A stretch of 64,000 nt of DNA from an uncultured Bacteroidales bacterium (GCA_934728255.1 CAKVEC010000006.1:1-64000); one strand, 5' to 3'. Counted from the first letter of the stretch, positions 41,905 to 50,156 are shown. Made by a program: numbers and translations. Notes: generated by a model not told the origin, from the letters alone.

Positions 41905-43314
41905 ATGACTCATTCTTTGCGCTCTTACGTACTTACTCTGTGCCTGCTCTGTGCCGTTTGTGGTACAGGGTGGGCACAACACCTTTCTGCCAAGCGAGGC
42001 TTCTGTACCAACGAGATGGCCTACCGTGAGAACTTCGAAGCGTTGGCTGTTGGCTGCTCGTGGTTCTACAACTGGTCGTATAAAGCCCCAAATGTTCTCC
42101 AAAACGATTTCGAGGACACCGGTATGGACTATGTACCGATGATTTGGGGATGGGGACAGGAGAACTATCAAGACGACCTCATCGCCTATCTCGAGCAGCA
42201 CCCGAATATCCGCTATATTCTGGGCTACAACGAACCCAATTTCAGTACACAGGCGAATATGTCGCCCCGTCAGGCGGCTGCCAAATGGCACGAGATAGAG
42301 GAAATAGCCGACCGTTTCAACCTAAAGATAGTGGGACCCGCCGTCAATTTTGCGGCAGCGGATGCCACCTGTTGCGATACCGTCGATGGCAAACTAGTCT
42401 GCTATGCCAACCCGTTTGATTACTACAACGCCTTCTTTGAGGCGTGCCCCGATTGCCGCGTGGACTATCTCGGACTGCACCTCTATATGCCTACAGGGGC
42501 GTACAAACCCTATATCGACCGTCTCTCTGCAGAGCACGGAAACCGTCAGGTCTGGCTTACCGAGTTCAACTACAACGCAGGCGGCACTGCTGATACTACG
42601 GCGCATATCAATTTTATCACCTCCGAACTGGAATCGTTGGAGAAAAACCCGAATGTGTTCCGCTATGCATGGTTTATGAGTTACGGTATGGCACGCCATG
42701 CCAACCTTGTCGCACCCGGGCAAGGCAAACTGACCACTCTCGGGAAAGTCTATACCCAACTCTCCGCTTTTGATACTACCTACTACCACCAAACGGATAC
42801 CCGTATCGAAGCCGAACATTTTATCACGCAGACTGCGTGTATGGTGCGCCCGTCCACCGACGATAGTACACTGATGATACGTGATTTCGAAAGCGGCAAA
42901 TCTGCATCCTATTTAGTGGAAATACCTACAGCGGGCACCTACTATTTCCACCCCCGTTGGGCTACCAAGGCGGGCTCCGAGGTGCGTCTGTATATCGATG
43001 ATGTGCTGGTTTCTACTATTAAACCCGCAGCCACCGGCGATTTCTCTACGTGGGGCGAAGAGGATTTCCCTATCGTTTTTCCCGCAGGCAAACATACGCT
43101 CAAAATCTACAGTGCTTCGCGTATGTTCTACCTCAACTGGTTCCGCCTGAACTCGCAACTTTCAGCATTGCATTCTGTATCTGCAACCTCATCCCAAACA
43201 CAAAAAATCCTGTACAACGGTGAGGTCATTATTCTACACAACAACAAGGCATACAACCTTTTAGGTCTTCCTATGTCTTGTCTTGGTACAGAAGAAGTTG
43301 GCTCAAAAAAATGA
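41905..43314 (+). CDS. Second secreted GH128-like endo-glucanase with CBM6-like domain
   Basis: 469 residues; signal ends near GWAQ. The barrel has SAKRGFCTNEMA, YILGYNEPNFSTQANMSP (Glu110 acid/base) and QVWLTEFNYNAGGTADTT (Glu220 nucleophile). Differences from its paralogue in the loop around residues 150-175 (two adjacent Cys, CCDTVDGKLVCYA) suggest a different cut position or branching tolerance. CBM6-like module from ~295 (TRIEAEHFITQTACMVRPST ... GKHTLKIYSASRMFYLNWFR). Tail NGEVIILHNNKAYNLLGLPM is followed by 12 extra residues (SCLGTEEVGSKK) encoded by the left arm of a 27-bp inverted repeat. Confidence 0.88.
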   Translation: MTHSLRSYVLTLCLLCAVCGTGWAQHLSAKRGFCTNEMAYRENFEALAVGCSWFYNWSYKAPNVLQNDFEDTGMDYVPMIWGWGQENYQDDLIAYLEQHPNIRYILGYNEPNFSTQANMSPRQAAAKWHEIEEIADRFNLKIVGPAVNFAAADATCCDTVDGKLVCYANPFDYYNAFFEACPDCRVDYLGLHLYMPTGAYKPYIDRLSAEHGNRQVWLTEFNYNAGGTADTTAHINFITSELESLEKNPNVFRYAWFMSYGMARHANLVAPGQGKLTTLGKVYTQLSAFDTTYYHQTDTRIEAEHFITQTACMVRPSTDDSTLMIRDFESGKSASYLVEIPTAGTYYFHPRWATKAGSEVRLYIDDVLVSTIKPAATGDFSTWGEEDFPIVFPAGKHTLKIYSASRMFYLNWFRLNSQLSALHSVSATSSQTQKILYNGEVIILHNNKAYNLLGLPMSCLGTEEVGSKK

Positions 43315-43338
43315 GCCAACTTCTTCTGTACCAAGACA
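43279..43338. repeat. Perfect 27-bp inverted repeat at the end of the PUL
   Basis: Left arm 43279-43305 and right arm 43312-43338 are exact reverse complements around AAAAAA. The left arm encodes the last residues of the second GH128-like enzyme. No U-run follows, so it is either an unusual terminator or the footprint of a mobile hairpin element. Confidence 0.9.
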
Positions 43339-43399
43339 CCGAGATTGGATGCTGACAGGTCATTTTTACAATAAAAAAATGTGCAAATTGTGCAAAAAG

Positions 43400-43430
43400 T
43401 TGCACGGACGAATTATTTGTTGTATTTTTG
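43400..43430 (+). promoter_or_regulatory. Promoter of tmRNA
   Basis: TTG (43400-43402), 20 bp, TATTTTTG (43423-43430); the RNA 5' end at 43467 lies about 37 bp downstream, leaving room for a short processed leader. Confidence 0.65.
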
Positions 43431-43466
43431 CAGTGCTTTTATGCGGACATTCTCGTCTGCCGCTTT

Positions 43467-43857
43467 GGGGCTATTTGGTTTTGACAGCAGGTAGAATGGG
43501 TATGTAAGCACGTCGAGCACTGCAGAGACGCTCGTAAATATCGTCTGCAAAGTATAACTGGCAACAATACTGTAGCTCTCGCTGCTTAACCGAAGTATAG
43601 TAGGTTACTTTATTCGGGTACAAGGTGCCTGAACGGGACATCGCTCCAAGCCGAGTCTGTAGGCTGATAGGGTATAGCGGTGCGGAAATATACAGAATAG
43701 TCTTTGCGGGCTGCGACGCGGGGGCGAAACTCAAAGCAGATAAGCCTGCGATTGGTGGCTTGGGTCTTGCCGCAGGACGAAAACGAAGGCCAAGATAAGC
43801 GTGTAGAAAGCATATACGTTCCTTGTTTGGACACGGGTTCGAATCCCGTTAGCTCCA
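43467..43857 (+). ncRNA. ssrA: Transfer-messenger RNA (tmRNA)
   Basis: About 391 nt. The acceptor stem is GGGGCTA (43467-43473) paired with TAGCTCC (43850-43856), keeping the G3:U pair read by alanyl-tRNA synthetase. The T arm has ACGGGTTCGAATCCCGT. The tag frame begins at GGC and reads GNNTVALAA followed by TAA (43563-43592), resembling Bacteroidota tags of the G-x-N-x-Y-ALAA type. CCA is not encoded. It rescues ribosomes stalled on broken mRNAs. Confidence 0.93.
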
Positions 43858-43864
43858 CATGGAA

Positions 43865-43897
43865 AAGGCTGTCCGACATCGTGTCAGGCAGCCTTTT
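43865..43897 (+). terminator. Terminator of tmRNA
   Basis: AAGGCTGTCCGAC, 5-base loop, GTCAGGCAGCCTT (one mismatch/wobble region), then TT. Confidence 0.8.
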
Positions 43898-43930
43898 CTG
43901 TATTGTTCTGTTTGTCCTATCTTTCTATAA

Positions 43931-44371
43931 TCACCACATCATATTCAGACGGAAATCCATTGATTCGGGATTGGTGTTGAGGTCGTATTTCAGGTCGGAG
44001 TTGGTAACGGCGATCTCTACTTGCCCTACCAGGAATGAGAAATCCACAATCTGTTGATATACCTCACCACTACCGCTGTCCACCATCGGAAAGACACGTG
44101 GCAGGTTGATTTGGTAGGCATCGGCTGTGTTGTAGTTATACTCGCGGTAGCAAGTAACCACCCCTTTGTTATAGATGGTTTCTGTCAGTTTGGGTATGGA
44201 AAAAGTGTAGTAGTAATATCCCCCGTCTGTAGAATAGTTCCACTGTGAGGAATTGACGTGCAAATCAAGGGTGATGCTATTATTATCAACCGGGTTATTG
44301 TCGTTACACGATACAAGGCTGAAGCCGAGAGTAGCCAACAGGGCTGCAAAAATAACAGATAACTTTTTCAT
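43931..44371 (-). CDS. Small lipoprotein of unknown function
   Basis: 146 residues from the ATG at 44371; a longer frame to 44392 would overlap the -7 element. Signal MKKLSVIFAALLATLGFS with lipobox LVSC. The mature part is strand-rich (SITLDLHVNSSQWNYSTDGG, YYYYTFSIPKLTETIYNKGV) and lacks cysteines or charged motifs pointing to an enzyme. No family recognised. Monocistronic, divergent from the peptidoglycan hydrolase. Confidence 0.75.
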   Translation of the reverse strand: MKKLSVIFAALLATLGFSLVSCNDNNPVDNNSITLDLHVNSSQWNYSTDGGYYYYTFSIPKLTETIYNKGVVTCYREYNYNTADAYQINLPRVFPMVDSGSGEVYQQIVDFSFLVGQVEIAVTNSDLKYDLNTNPESMDFRLNMMW

Positions 44372-44389
44372 ATTCATTCGATTTTGCGG

Positions 44390-44421
44390 CAAAGATAGGG
44401 CTTATTTTGCAGATATGCAAA
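44390..44421 (-). promoter_or_regulatory. Promoter of the small lipoprotein gene
   Basis: Minus strand: TTTG (44421-44418), 20 bp, TATCTTTG (44397-44390). Interlocked with the opposite promoter at 44406-44437. Confidence 0.75.
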
Positions 44422-44437
44422 TTTTTGCGTAATTTTG
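44406..44437 (+). promoter_or_regulatory. Promoter of the GH73/LysM gene
   Basis: TTTG (44406-44409), 20 bp, TAATTTTG (44430-44437), 22 bp before the ATG. Confidence 0.75.
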
Positions 44438-44459
44438 CGGGCTGAAATCATTTATTACA

Positions 44460-45497
44460 ATGCGTAAAACACTGTTTGTTATACTCTCTTTGGCTTGTGT
44501 TTCCCTGCAAGCGCAGCAGCAGAACAGAACCTATCTGGCTTATATCGAGGAATGGCGCGAGGTGGCGGTGGCTAACCAGCGCGACTATGGTGTACCCGCC
44601 AGTATCATTTTGGCGCAGGGGCTGCTGGAGTCGGCGGCGGGGACGAGCGAACTGGCAAAGAACGCGAACAACCATTTCGGTATCAAGTGTACCAATGACT
44701 GGTTGGGTGGAAACTACTATTATGATGATGATGCCAAAGGCGAGTGCTTCCGCACGTACCGTGATGCGGGTGAGTCGTACAAAGACCATTCGCTTTTCTT
44801 GCAGCGTCCGCGGTATCAGACCTGTTTTGAGATAGCCGTGGAGGACTATTCGGGTTGGGCATACCGCTTGAAACAGTGCGGCTATGCCACCGATCCGCTC
44901 TATCCGAAGAAGTTGATTAAGATCATAGAGGACTACCGCCTCGACACGATTGCCACGCCCGATGCATTGGCAACGGCAAGCAGTACAAAGATGACAAGTG
45001 GCAAAAGCGCCGGCAAAAACTCCGACAGCAAAAAGGCGACGGTGGTGTCGCAGACTGCCCCGCTGAAAGTGATCAACAGCAACCCTGAACCCGAGTACGA
45101 GGAGCCGCTCACGGCGTATCAGGAGAAGCAACTGCTCTATCTGACGCACCCGAAGCAGAGAAACAACGGGCGCACGTATATCGTGGCTCGCGAGGGGGAT
45201 ACGTATGCCAATATTGCATTCCGCATGAACGTGAAAGAGCGCACGCTGCGTACGTGGAATGATGCCTTGGGACGGGATTTGCAGGTGGGCGACCGCATCT
45301 ATCTGAGCCGCAAGCGTGCATATGCCTCCAAGGAGAAAACGCTGCTCTGGGTGCACCCCGGTGAGTCGCTTTGGGAGATTTGCCAGCGCGAGGGGGTACG
45401 TATGGAAAAGGTGCAGTCGCTCAACGGATTGGATAAGTCGGTGCGTGTATTCCAAACCCGCCAGCAGATATTGCTCCGTAGGCAAAAAGAGGAGTGA
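44460..45497 (+). CDS. Exported peptidoglycan N-acetylglucosaminidase (GH73) with two LysM domains
   Basis: 345 residues; signal MRKTLFVILSLACVSLQA. The FlgJ/GH73 glucosaminidase domain (~25-165) has GVPASIILAQGLLESAAGTS (catalytic Glu in LLESAAG), NNHFGIKC and SLFLQRPRYQTCFEIA. A Lys/Ser linker leads to two LysM-like modules: YIVAREGDTYANIAFRMNVK (~250-290) and LWVHPGESLWEICQREGVRM (~300-340). It cuts or remodels cell-wall glycan strands. The stop is 4 bp from the DUF721 gene. Confidence 0.92.
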   Translation: MRKTLFVILSLACVSLQAQQQNRTYLAYIEEWREVAVANQRDYGVPASIILAQGLLESAAGTSELAKNANNHFGIKCTNDWLGGNYYYDDDAKGECFRTYRDAGESYKDHSLFLQRPRYQTCFEIAVEDYSGWAYRLKQCGYATDPLYPKKLIKIIEDYRLDTIATPDALATASSTKMTSGKSAGKNSDSKKATVVSQTAPLKVINSNPEPEYEEPLTAYQEKQLLYLTHPKQRNNGRTYIVAREGDTYANIAFRMNVKERTLRTWNDALGRDLQVGDRIYLSRKRAYASKEKTLLWVHPGESLWEICQREGVRMEKVQSLNGLDKSVRVFQTRQQILLRRQKEE

Positions 45498-45501
45498 AAC
45501 G

Positions 45502-45792
45502 ATGCGTGGTAAGTCGCTATCCATAGCCGATGTGCTGAATGCCTATCTTCGTGAGACGGGTTTGGAAAAGCCTGTTTTGGAAGAACGGGTGGTGGAACTA
45601 TGGCCGCAGGTGATGGGGGATACTGTCGCCCGCCTGACACGCAGTGTGGAGGTGAAAGACGGAATGTTGATTGTGCATATCTCGAGTGCCGCACTCAAGG
45701 CGCAACTCTTTGAGTGCCGCTTCGATCTGGTGAAGAAAATCAACGATGCCGTCGGCGGCAACGCTATCCGTGATGTCCGTATCTTGGGGTAG
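45502..45792 (+). CDS. DUF721/DciA-like protein
   Basis: 96 residues from the ATG at 45502 (MRGKSLSIADVLNAYLRETG). The motif VVELWPQVMGDTVARLTRSV followed by MLIVHISSAALKAQLFECRF is typical of DUF721, the family containing DciA, which interacts with the replicative helicase in many bacteria. It starts 4 bp after the glucosaminidase stop and precedes mutS2. Confidence 0.88.
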   Translation: MRGKSLSIADVLNAYLRETGLEKPVLEERVVELWPQVMGDTVARLTRSVEVKDGMLIVHISSAALKAQLFECRFDLVKKINDAVGGNAIRDVRILG

Positions 45793-45810
45793 GAATGTTG
45801 CAGCCTTGCA

Positions 45811-45838
45811 ATTCATAATTTATAATTCGTAATTTGAA
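45811..45838. repeat. 7-bp repeat tract, four units, before mutS2
   Basis: ATTCATA, ATTTATA, ATTCGTA, ATTTGAA, ending at the TTG start codon of mutS2. The leader of the gene is therefore built from repeats. Confidence 0.75.
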
Positions 45839-48199
45839 TTGATTTATCCTGATAATATAGAAGAAAAAATCGATTTCGTCGTTATCCGCGATGAGTTGCA
45901 CCGCCGTTGCACGTCGGCTCTGGGGCGCGAACAGGTGGACGCAATGACTTTCCTTACAGACTACGAAACGATTACAATGCTCATTAGGGAAACCGATGAG
46001 ATGAAGCATATCCTTGAGGACGGTTCGTTGGACTTCCCGCGTGGGGAGATACACGATGTCCGCGAGGCACTGGGGCGTATCCGTATTGAGGGACTTTTCT
46101 TGGACGAGGCGGAACTTTTTGCCCTTCGCAAGACGCTCGACTATGCCCATCAGTTGGAGCATTTCTTTGCTTCGCTGGACGAGGAGCGTTTCCCTATTCT
46201 GCGTCGACTGCCTGCGCAAAACGCAGACAGTCAGAGCATAGGCAACATCGTACGCAGTATAGACCGCGTGATAGACAAGTACGGGCGTTTGGCGGATAAT
46301 GCCTCGCCCGAGTTGGCGCGTATCCGCCACGAACTGACCCTTGTGCAGGGCAGCGTGGGGCGTGCTTTGGGGCAGATCCTTCGCCAGGCGCAGGCGGAGG
46401 GCATCCTTGACAAGGATGTTACGCCCACTCTCCGCGAGGGGCGTTTGGTTATCCCCGTGCCGCCTGCCTACAAGCGCAAGATAGGCGGTATCGTTCACGA
46501 CGAGTCGGCTACGGGCAAGACCGTCTATGTAGAGCCGCAACAGGTGGTGGAAGCCAATAACCATATCCGCGAACTGGAGGGGGCGGAACGCCGCGAGCGC
46601 ATCCGCATATTGCAAGACCTTACTACCCGCTTGCGTCCCGCCGTGCCGACCATTCTGCAAAGCGAACAGATGTTAGCGCATGTGGATTTTCTGCGTGCCA
46701 AAGCGTTGCTGGCACAGACGCTGCACGCTATCTGTCCGGAAATAAGCAATGAACCCGTTATCGATTGGCAGCAAGCCCGCCACCCTGTGCTGTATCTCAA
46801 GTTTATGCAGCAAGGCAAGATGGTGGTGCCGCTCTCGCTGCGGCTGCAAGCCGACGGCAATCGTATGCTCATCATCAGCGGGCCGAATGCGGGTGGAAAG
46901 TCGGTGTGCCTTAAGACAGTAGCCCTTTTGCAATATATGCTTCAGTGCGGTTTGCCAGTGCCATTGGCGGAAACGAGCCGTATGGGTATTTTTGACCAAC
47001 TGATGATAGACGTAGGGGACGCACAATCTATCGAAGACGACCTATCGACCTACTCGGGGCACCTGAAGAATATGAAGGCGTTTGTGCGCTATGCCGATGC
47101 CCGGACACTGCTTCTGATAGACGAGTTCGGCACGGGTACCGAGCCGCTCATCGGCGGTGCTATCGCAGAGGCGGTACTGACGCAATTAGTTGAACAGCAG
47201 GCTTTTGGTGTTATCACGACCCACTATACCAACCTCAAGCACTTTGCCGAGCAGACGCGCGGTGTGGTCAATGGGGCGATGCTTTACGACCGCGGGCAGA
47301 TGCGTCCGCTTTTTCAACTCTCTATCGGGCAGGCGGGCAGCAGTTTTGCCATTGAGATTGCCAAGCAGATCGGTCTCCCGGAGCAGATTATCGCTCATGC
47401 CACGGAGTTGGTGGGCGAGGAGCATATTGACTACGACAAGCAACTGCAGGACATCGCCCGCGACAAACGCTATTGGGAGAACAAACGCCAGAATATCCGT
47501 CAGCGCGAGAAACACCTTGAGGAACGTATTGCCTACTACGAGCAGGAGATTGCGGGACTCAAGGCGAAGAAACGCGAGGTAATGGACGAAGCCAAACAGC
47601 AGGCGGCAGACCTCTTGCAACAGAGCAATGCCGCTATCGAACGCACTATCCGCGAGATCAAAGAGGCGAAAGCCGAGAAAGAGCGCACACAGAAAGCCCG
47701 TCAGCGCGTGGAGAATATGAAGCAGAAAGTGCAACCCGCACCTGCAAAGAAAAGTGCACCCACGGCAACTGCTCCTGCTGCAATAAATGGCAAAACCGTT
47801 ATGCGCGATTTTAGCGACCTTCGCGCCCTGCGCAAGCAGAAAACGGAAGCCCCCAACGAACAGAAAGTGCAAGCAGGAAAAGGTACCGGTGGGGGAGGGT
47901 ACTCCTCTATGGTGCGGCAGCGTGTCCTTTCTTTCGAACGCACCCTCGACCTGCGCGGATATCGTGTGGACGAGGCGTTGGAGCGTTTTATCGCCTATCT
48001 GGACGATGCCGTGATGGTCAATGCCGGCGAAGTTACTATCCTGCACGGCACAGGCACAGGGGCAGTCAAACAGATCGTGCGCGACTATATCGACACCTAC
48101 AACAAACAACGCCGCAAGCGTGGAGACGAACCGCTTCGCTACCACGACGGCGACCCCAACCACGGTGGTGCGGGGCTGACCATTATTACCATCCCCTAA
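45839..48199 (+). CDS. mutS2: Endonuclease MutS2
   Basis: 786 residues from a TTG at 45839 (IYPDNIEEKIDFVVIRDELH), which matches the usual N-terminus of Bacteroidota MutS2 proteins; no ATG is near. The core/lever helical domain precedes the ATPase with Walker A ISGPNAGGKSVCLKTV (~residues 345-360), Walker B LLLIDEFGTGTEP and ITTHYTNLKHFAE. A long charged coiled coil (~540-640) is followed by an Ala/Pro-rich linker and the C-terminal Smr nuclease domain (LDLRGYRVDEALERFIAYLD, VTILHGTGTGAVKQIVRDYI). It acts on branched DNA or stalled ribosomes rather than in mismatch repair. Confidence 0.95.
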   Translation: MIYPDNIEEKIDFVVIRDELHRRCTSALGREQVDAMTFLTDYETITMLIRETDEMKHILEDGSLDFPRGEIHDVREALGRIRIEGLFLDEAELFALRKTLDYAHQLEHFFASLDEERFPILRRLPAQNADSQSIGNIVRSIDRVIDKYGRLADNASPELARIRHELTLVQGSVGRALGQILRQAQAEGILDKDVTPTLREGRLVIPVPPAYKRKIGGIVHDESATGKTVYVEPQQVVEANNHIRELEGAERRERIRILQDLTTRLRPAVPTILQSEQMLAHVDFLRAKALLAQTLHAICPEISNEPVIDWQQARHPVLYLKFMQQGKMVVPLSLRLQADGNRMLIISGPNAGGKSVCLKTVALLQYMLQCGLPVPLAETSRMGIFDQLMIDVGDAQSIEDDLSTYSGHLKNMKAFVRYADARTLLLIDEFGTGTEPLIGGAIAEAVLTQLVEQQAFGVITTHYTNLKHFAEQTRGVVNGAMLYDRGQMRPLFQLSIGQAGSSFAIEIAKQIGLPEQIIAHATELVGEEHIDYDKQLQDIARDKRYWENKRQNIRQREKHLEERIAYYEQEIAGLKAKKREVMDEAKQQAADLLQQSNAAIERTIREIKEAKAEKERTQKARQRVENMKQKVQPAPAKKSAPTATAPAAINGKTVMRDFSDLRALRKQKTEAPNEQKVQAGKGTGGGGYSSMVRQRVLSFERTLDLRGYRVDEALERFIAYLDDAVMVNAGEVTILHGTGTGAVKQIVRDYIDTYNKQRRKRGDEPLRYHDGDPNHGGAGLTIITIP

Positions 48200-48202
48200 T
48201 TT

Positions 48203-48235
48203 GTTATAGGATCGTTATAGGATCGTTATAGGATA
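48203..48235. repeat. 11-bp tandem repeat, three units
   Basis: GTTATAGGATC, GTTATAGGATC, GTTATAGGATA, directly behind the mutS2 stop. Confidence 0.85.
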
Positions 48236-48275
48236 GGCAATATCCGTTTCCTTATCTTTTGCATAGAAGGTATAG

Positions 48276-48317
48276 GTGATTGATAGGTGATTGATAGGTG
48301 ATTGATAGGTGATTCCG
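48276..48317. repeat. Second 11-bp tandem repeat, three and a half units
   Basis: GTGATTGATAG three times, then GTGATTCCG, 40 bp after the previous array and of unrelated sequence. Confidence 0.85.
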
Positions 48318-48361
48318 TTTATGATAGGCTTTGCCCGAAATTCCTTTGTAATTCAAATAAA

Positions 48362-49108
48362 ATGAAAAAATTGTATTTACTTTTGTGTTCTTGCGTGTTT
48401 GCCATTGCTTTGTCGGCTGCGCCCAAGGAGTACACTGCCCGCGACGGACATTCCCTCCGTGGTTTTGGCAATGCGGGCTACGAACTATCGGTGAGTGCCG
48501 AGTATGCCTACAACCGTACGTATGAGCATTTCGGCAACCTGAATATTCAAGCCCTGATGCCCGTCAACCCGTATTTTGAGTTGCAAACCAACCTCCAGGC
48601 ATCTACGGCTAACTACTACACGGGTGCGCTCATTCTGCGCCCGAAGTTTGTACTCCCCGTAGGCGAACTCTTTGCCGAGACGGAACTGCTGTACAAGGCA
48701 CTTGCCCGCAACCGGCAGGGCGATTTCTGTGCCGCACTTTCCATGGGCTATCGTATGGACTATGTCTCATTTCAAATAGGTATGTTCGGACGCGTGATGA
48801 GCACGTGGGACAGAGATTGGCACACCGAGGAAACATACAATATCGAACCTTTCAACCTGTTGTACCGCTTGGAGGTGTTCTGCCGTCCGCAGACCTCGCA
48901 TTGGAATATATCCGCTTGTTTTGCCAATATCGATGACTACCAAATGGAGCGTATGTGGCAGCCGATTTTTATGCTTGGCGGACGCTACGACATCAATGAC
49001 CATTGGCGTGTTTCGTTGCAAGGCGAGTGCAAACCGACGGGTATGTTCCACCTTGACGCTACTTTCTATAGCGCATATGCACGCGCAGGATTCACCTATA
49101 AATTTTGA
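48362..49108 (+). CDS. Outer-membrane beta-barrel-like protein of unknown function
   Basis: 248 residues from the ATG at 48362 (MKKLYLLLCSCVFAIALSA signal). The mature part is a run of amphipathic strands with aromatic girdles (YELSVSAEYAYNRTYEHFGN, YFELQTNLQASTANYYTGAL, HWRVSLQGECKPTGMFHL) and ends AYARAGFTYKF with the C-terminal Phe usual in barrel proteins. It is probably a small outer-membrane channel or structural barrel. It sits 6 bp before the metallophosphoesterase gene. Confidence 0.75.
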   Translation: MKKLYLLLCSCVFAIALSAAPKEYTARDGHSLRGFGNAGYELSVSAEYAYNRTYEHFGNLNIQALMPVNPYFELQTNLQASTANYYTGALILRPKFVLPVGELFAETELLYKALARNRQGDFCAALSMGYRMDYVSFQIGMFGRVMSTWDRDWHTEETYNIEPFNLLYRLEVFCRPQTSHWNISACFANIDDYQMERMWQPIFMLGGRYDINDHWRVSLQGECKPTGMFHLDATFYSAYARAGFTYKF

Positions 49109-49114
49109 CGCTCT

Positions 49115-49987
49115 ATGAAAAAAAATACCTCTTTGACTCTTTGTCTGCTGCTATTAGTTGCGTGCAACAACCCCAACTACGATATGCCCGGTATGTTCAA
49201 CGGCACAAGCCCCGAAGTGGCAACCCGTTTTGCACACTCGATGGACTATAATGCCGTCGTTGGCGAAACGCACCTCTCTGTGCCGACCGACTATCGCATC
49301 TATATCTGTACCGACTCGCATATCGATTCCACCCACCACAATTTGGAGCGGTTCGTACTTGCCTACAAGTCCGATTCGCTTTGCCCCTTTGCGCTCCACC
49401 TCGGCGACCTCATCAACGCACAGGGCAACTATCCCCACGCCTACCGTACTTTGCAAACTGAAGCCGCAATGGCGCACCGCGACACGCTTTTTATCACACC
49501 CGGTAACCACGACATCTATTTCAACCAATGGACGGAGTACCGCGACCTGTTTCATACTTCGGTCTATTGGTTCGATACGCAGGACGAGACCACAGGCAAA
49601 CCTTTGGACCTTTTTATCTGTCTTGATTCTGCCGAGGGTACTCTCGGTACGGCACAGATGAAATGGTTGCGTAATCTGCTGGAAGAGAAATCGAAAGTCG
49701 GCTACCGCCATATCGTCGTTTTCTCGCATACACATATGTTCAAGCAGGACGCCTCGCAGGGACATACCTCCAACTATGCTTTGGAGGAAACCTATGAGTT
49801 CACCGCTCTGCTGAGTAAATACCACGTGGATATGTACTGGTGCGGACACGACCATCATCGGGAAATCACCCGTTTCGGCAACACCACTTATATCATAGTG
49901 GATACCTGTCGCGACCCCGAAGAAAAACCTTTCTATATGCAGGCGGATATGGGCAGCGAAATACACTATCGCTTTGTCGCTTTGTAA
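49115..49987 (+). CDS. Calcineurin-like metallophosphoesterase, lipoprotein
   Basis: 290 residues; signal MKKNTSLTLCLLLLVAC with lipobox. Metal-binding motifs in the family order: ICTDSHID, ALHLGDLINAQG, FITPGNHDIYF, VVFSHTHMFKQ and YWCGHDHHREITRFG, all metal ligands present. It should hydrolyse phosphomono- or diesters in the periplasm or at the outer membrane. The substrate is unknown. Followed by a seven-unit heptamer tract. Confidence 0.9.
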   Translation: MKKNTSLTLCLLLLVACNNPNYDMPGMFNGTSPEVATRFAHSMDYNAVVGETHLSVPTDYRIYICTDSHIDSTHHNLERFVLAYKSDSLCPFALHLGDLINAQGNYPHAYRTLQTEAAMAHRDTLFITPGNHDIYFNQWTEYRDLFHTSVYWFDTQDETTGKPLDLFICLDSAEGTLGTAQMKWLRNLLEEKSKVGYRHIVVFSHTHMFKQDASQGHTSNYALEETYEFTALLSKYHVDMYWCGHDHHREITRFGNTTYIIVDTCRDPEEKPFYMQADMGSEIHYRFVAL

Positions 49988-49998
49988 GGACCTACTGC

Positions 49999-50045
49999 AT
50001 TGTGTATTGTGCATTGTGTATTGTGCATTGCAAATTGTGCATTGC
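49999..50045. repeat. 7-bp repeat tract, about seven units
   Basis: ATTGTGT, ATTGTGC, ATTGTGT, ATTGTGC, ATTGCAA, ATTGTGC and a partial ATTGCC, between the phosphoesterase stop and the glgP promoter. Confidence 0.85.
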
Positions 50046-50046
50046 C

Positions 50047-50078
50047 TTTGGCAGTCTCGTTTTTTTTTTGTACCTTTG
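50047..50078 (+). promoter_or_regulatory. Promoter of glgP
   Basis: TTTG (50047-50050), 20 bp with a run of T, TACCTTTG (50071-50078); leader about 70 nt. Confidence 0.75.
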
Positions 50079-50156
50079 TGCGCTATTTGGTAAAAGAATG
50101 TTATATGCCAAGGGCGTAAAAACGAAAACTAAATACAAACTAATCATACAAACGAA

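Noticed and set aside
43820..43860. Isolated tRNA T-arm and acceptor end
   Set aside because: It is the 3' end of tmRNA; the 5' acceptor and tag frame are found upstream.
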